DNA of 14,063 nucleotides from Acidobacteriota bacterium (lineage in GTDB: Bacteria; Acidobacteriota; Terriglobia; Bryobacterales; Bryobacteraceae). Position 1 is the stretch's first letter; every line of letters starts with the position of its first letter. Shown piece after piece: positions 12,885-14,063 of the stretch. The notes beneath the pieces are model-generated. The model had not been told where the DNA came from and did no database searches. It saw only the letters and a list, made by a program, of their open reading frames with translations. The DNA lies in the NCBI GenBank assembly GCA_026394095.1, contig JAPKYY010000274.1, positions 1 to 14,063 of the forward strand, read 5' to 3'. Position numbers and translations under genes: made by a program.

Positions 12885-14024
12885 ATGATCCGGACTGGTG
12901 TTCTGGCCCAGCTTCGCTTCCCTGTGGAGAGAAGTCTGGGCCGTCGCTTTCCTGAGAGCCTGCCCTCCTTCCGCAACGACTTTCAGCGCGATCGCGACCG
13001 CATTGTGCACTCGCGCGCCTTCCGTCGTCTGGAGGCCAAGACCCAGGTCTTTCCCGCTGGCATCTCGGATCACTTTCGCAATCGCCTCACCCACACCCTC
13101 GAAGTAGCCCAGCTCGCCCGTACCGCCGCGCGCGTCCTCGGTGTGGATGAAGATTTCACCGAAGCTCTCGCCCTGGCTCACGACATTGGTCATCCACCCT
13201 TCGCGCATTCCGGCGAAGTTGCTCTCAACAAGATTCTCGCCCGCTTCGGCGAACGATTCGAGCACAACCTGCATTCTCTGCGCATCGTCGAATCCTACGA
13301 GCACCGCTACGCCATGTATCCGGGACTCAATCTTAGTTTTGAGGTACGAGAAGGTATCGTCAAACACTCGCGGGACCTGCCCGCCGACTATACCGGCCCG
13401 CTCGCAGAATATCTGCCCGGCCTGCGCCCGCCAATCGAAGCCCAACTGATCGATCTGGTTGACGAGATCGCCTACAACACAGCCGATGTCGATGATGCTC
13501 ATGAAGCCGGCTTCTTCAAGCTTGCAGAGCTTGCCGCTGCCGTGCCTGTAGCTGCGGAACTGCTCGAAGAAGTCGAGACGAATTTTCCCGCAGCAGAAGA
13601 GCGCATCCATTTGCACGAGATGCAGCGCCGGTTGATTGACCATCTGATGCGCGGTCTGATGGAAGGCACGATTGCCGCCTGCCAGTCTGCGGGTGTGGAT
13701 TCAGTGGACGCAGTGCGGGCCTGGCCGGTGCGTCTGGTGCAATTTACTGCTGCTGCAGCTGAAACTTCTGCTGCGCTCAAGCGCTTTCTGCACGCCCGCG
13801 TCTATCACACGCAAATTCTGGTGGAAGAGCGGGATCAATCGATGCAGGCTATTGAGCGCTTGTTTGATTTCCTGCTGGAGAATCCAGATCAGATGCCCGA
13901 AGGTCACTCTTCGGATGCATTGCCACGCCGCATCAGCGACTACATTGCATCGATGACCGATAGCTATTTCCGGCGGGTCTATTCACAGATGGAGCCGGCT
14001 TTTACTCCGACGTTACGTTCGTAA
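12885..14024 (+). CDS. dgt: Deoxyguanosinetriphosphate triphosphohydrolase-like protein
   Basis: A 379-residue HD-domain enzyme of the dGTPase family, which splits dNTPs (dGTP in the type enzyme) to the nucleoside and triphosphate and so controls nucleotide pools. Start ATG is preceded by AAAGG four bases upstream. Conserved blocks: 'FRNDFQRDRDRIVHSRAFRR' (29-48), 'KTQVF', the HD metal ligands His70 in 'RLTHT', His99-Asp100 in 'LAHDIGHPPFAHSGE', and Asp193 in 'LIDLVDEIAYN'. 'GIVKHSRD' follows the HD core. Length is typical for the shorter bacterial branch. True substrate range cannot be read from sequence. It is cytoplasmic. Confidence 0.91.
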   Translation: MIRTGVLAQLRFPVERSLGRRFPESLPSFRNDFQRDRDRIVHSRAFRRLEAKTQVFPAGISDHFRNRLTHTLEVAQLARTAARVLGVDEDFTEALALAHDIGHPPFAHSGEVALNKILARFGERFEHNLHSLRIVESYEHRYAMYPGLNLSFEVREGIVKHSRDLPADYTGPLAEYLPGLRPPIEAQLIDLVDEIAYNTADVDDAHEAGFFKLAELAAAVPVAAELLEEVETNFPAAEERIHLHEMQRRLIDHLMRGLMEGTIAACQSAGVDSVDAVRAWPVRLVQFTAAAAETSAALKRFLHARVYHTQILVEERDQSMQAIERLFDFLLENPDQMPEGHSSDALPRRISDYIASMTDSYFRRVYSQMEPAFTPTLRS

Positions 14025-14063
14025 CTTCGGCTGATCGGACGCCATAGATTTTCTGAATCTGGC
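14002..14063 (-). CDS. Possible C-terminal end of a converging gene (partial)
   Basis: On the minus strand an open frame enters from the right edge and ends at TAA (14002-14004), overlapping the dgt end by 23 bases. It would encode a tail reading 'QIQKIYGVRSAEVTNVTSE'. The residues look protein-like but no family can be named from so few, and other frames on this strand are also open. Confidence 0.22.
   Translation of the reverse strand, partial: QIQKIYGVRSAEVTNVTSE

Noticed and set aside
12825..13643. Minus-strand open frame of 272 codons
   Set aside because: It is antisense to dgt, whose HD motifs are clear; no independent evidence supports it.
1..14063. CRISPR arrays, tRNA or rRNA genes, insertion sequences, phage genes
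   Set aside because: I looked for repeated spacers, tRNA-like arms and transposase or integrase motifs on both strands and saw none.

Overview
The window looks like chromosomal DNA from an acidobacterium of the Bryobacterales/Solibacteraceae type (relatives of Candidatus Solibacter or Bryobacter). The strongest clue is the secreted protein at 10390-12129, whose C-terminal ~200 residues match the Soli_cterm domain (TIGR03437) typical of that group. Supporting clues are secreted (Tat-like) Gfo/Idh/MocA oxidoreductases, a creatininase-family protein with a signal peptide, a stand-alone secreted FecR protein, moderately high GC, and frequent GTG/TTG starts. Taxonomy is inferred from protein families only.

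Layout, left to right. (1) 1-807, plus: the 3' end of a Gfo/Idh/MocA oxidoreductase overlaps the start of a putative lipoprotein gene, which ends in a terminator-like hairpin. (2) 814-1664, minus: an SRPBCC-like protein and a degenerate small cupin, almost touching. (3) 1702-4342, plus: an MFS transporter, a secreted POTRA-like/HEAT-repeat protein and a single-domain globin. (4) 4339-6076, minus: a secreted glycerophosphodiester phosphodiesterase followed by a secreted creatininase-family protein with altered metal-ligand positions. (5) 6130-8330, plus: a Tat-type Gfo/Idh/MocA oxidoreductase overlapping by ATGA with a Tat-type sugar isomerase/epimerase-like TIM barrel, probably an extracytoplasmic carbohydrate-modifying pair. 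(6) 8327-10245, minus: a tightly overlapped cluster of a secreted FecR-domain protein, a Pro-rich mini-protein (or frameshifted FecR tail), a secreted helical protein and a Cys-rich zinc-finger-like mini-protein, followed by a 5'-truncated outer-membrane beta-barrel remnant. (7) 10390-14024, plus: the Asp-box/Soli_cterm secreted protein, a membrane-anchored TPR protein resembling YfgM, and a dGTP triphosphohydrolase.

Most genes are densely packed, and several neighbouring stop and start codons overlap. The largest gap is the 144-bp divergent region at 10246-10389, which holds one perfect inverted repeat. I see no tRNA, rRNA, CRISPR array, insertion sequence or phage gene. The best candidate for something undescribed is cluster (6). 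FecR normally works with a sigma factor and a TonB receptor; here neither is present, and FecR is instead translationally linked to three small proteins of unknown function. The POTRA-HEAT fusion and the altered creatininase are the next most interesting.
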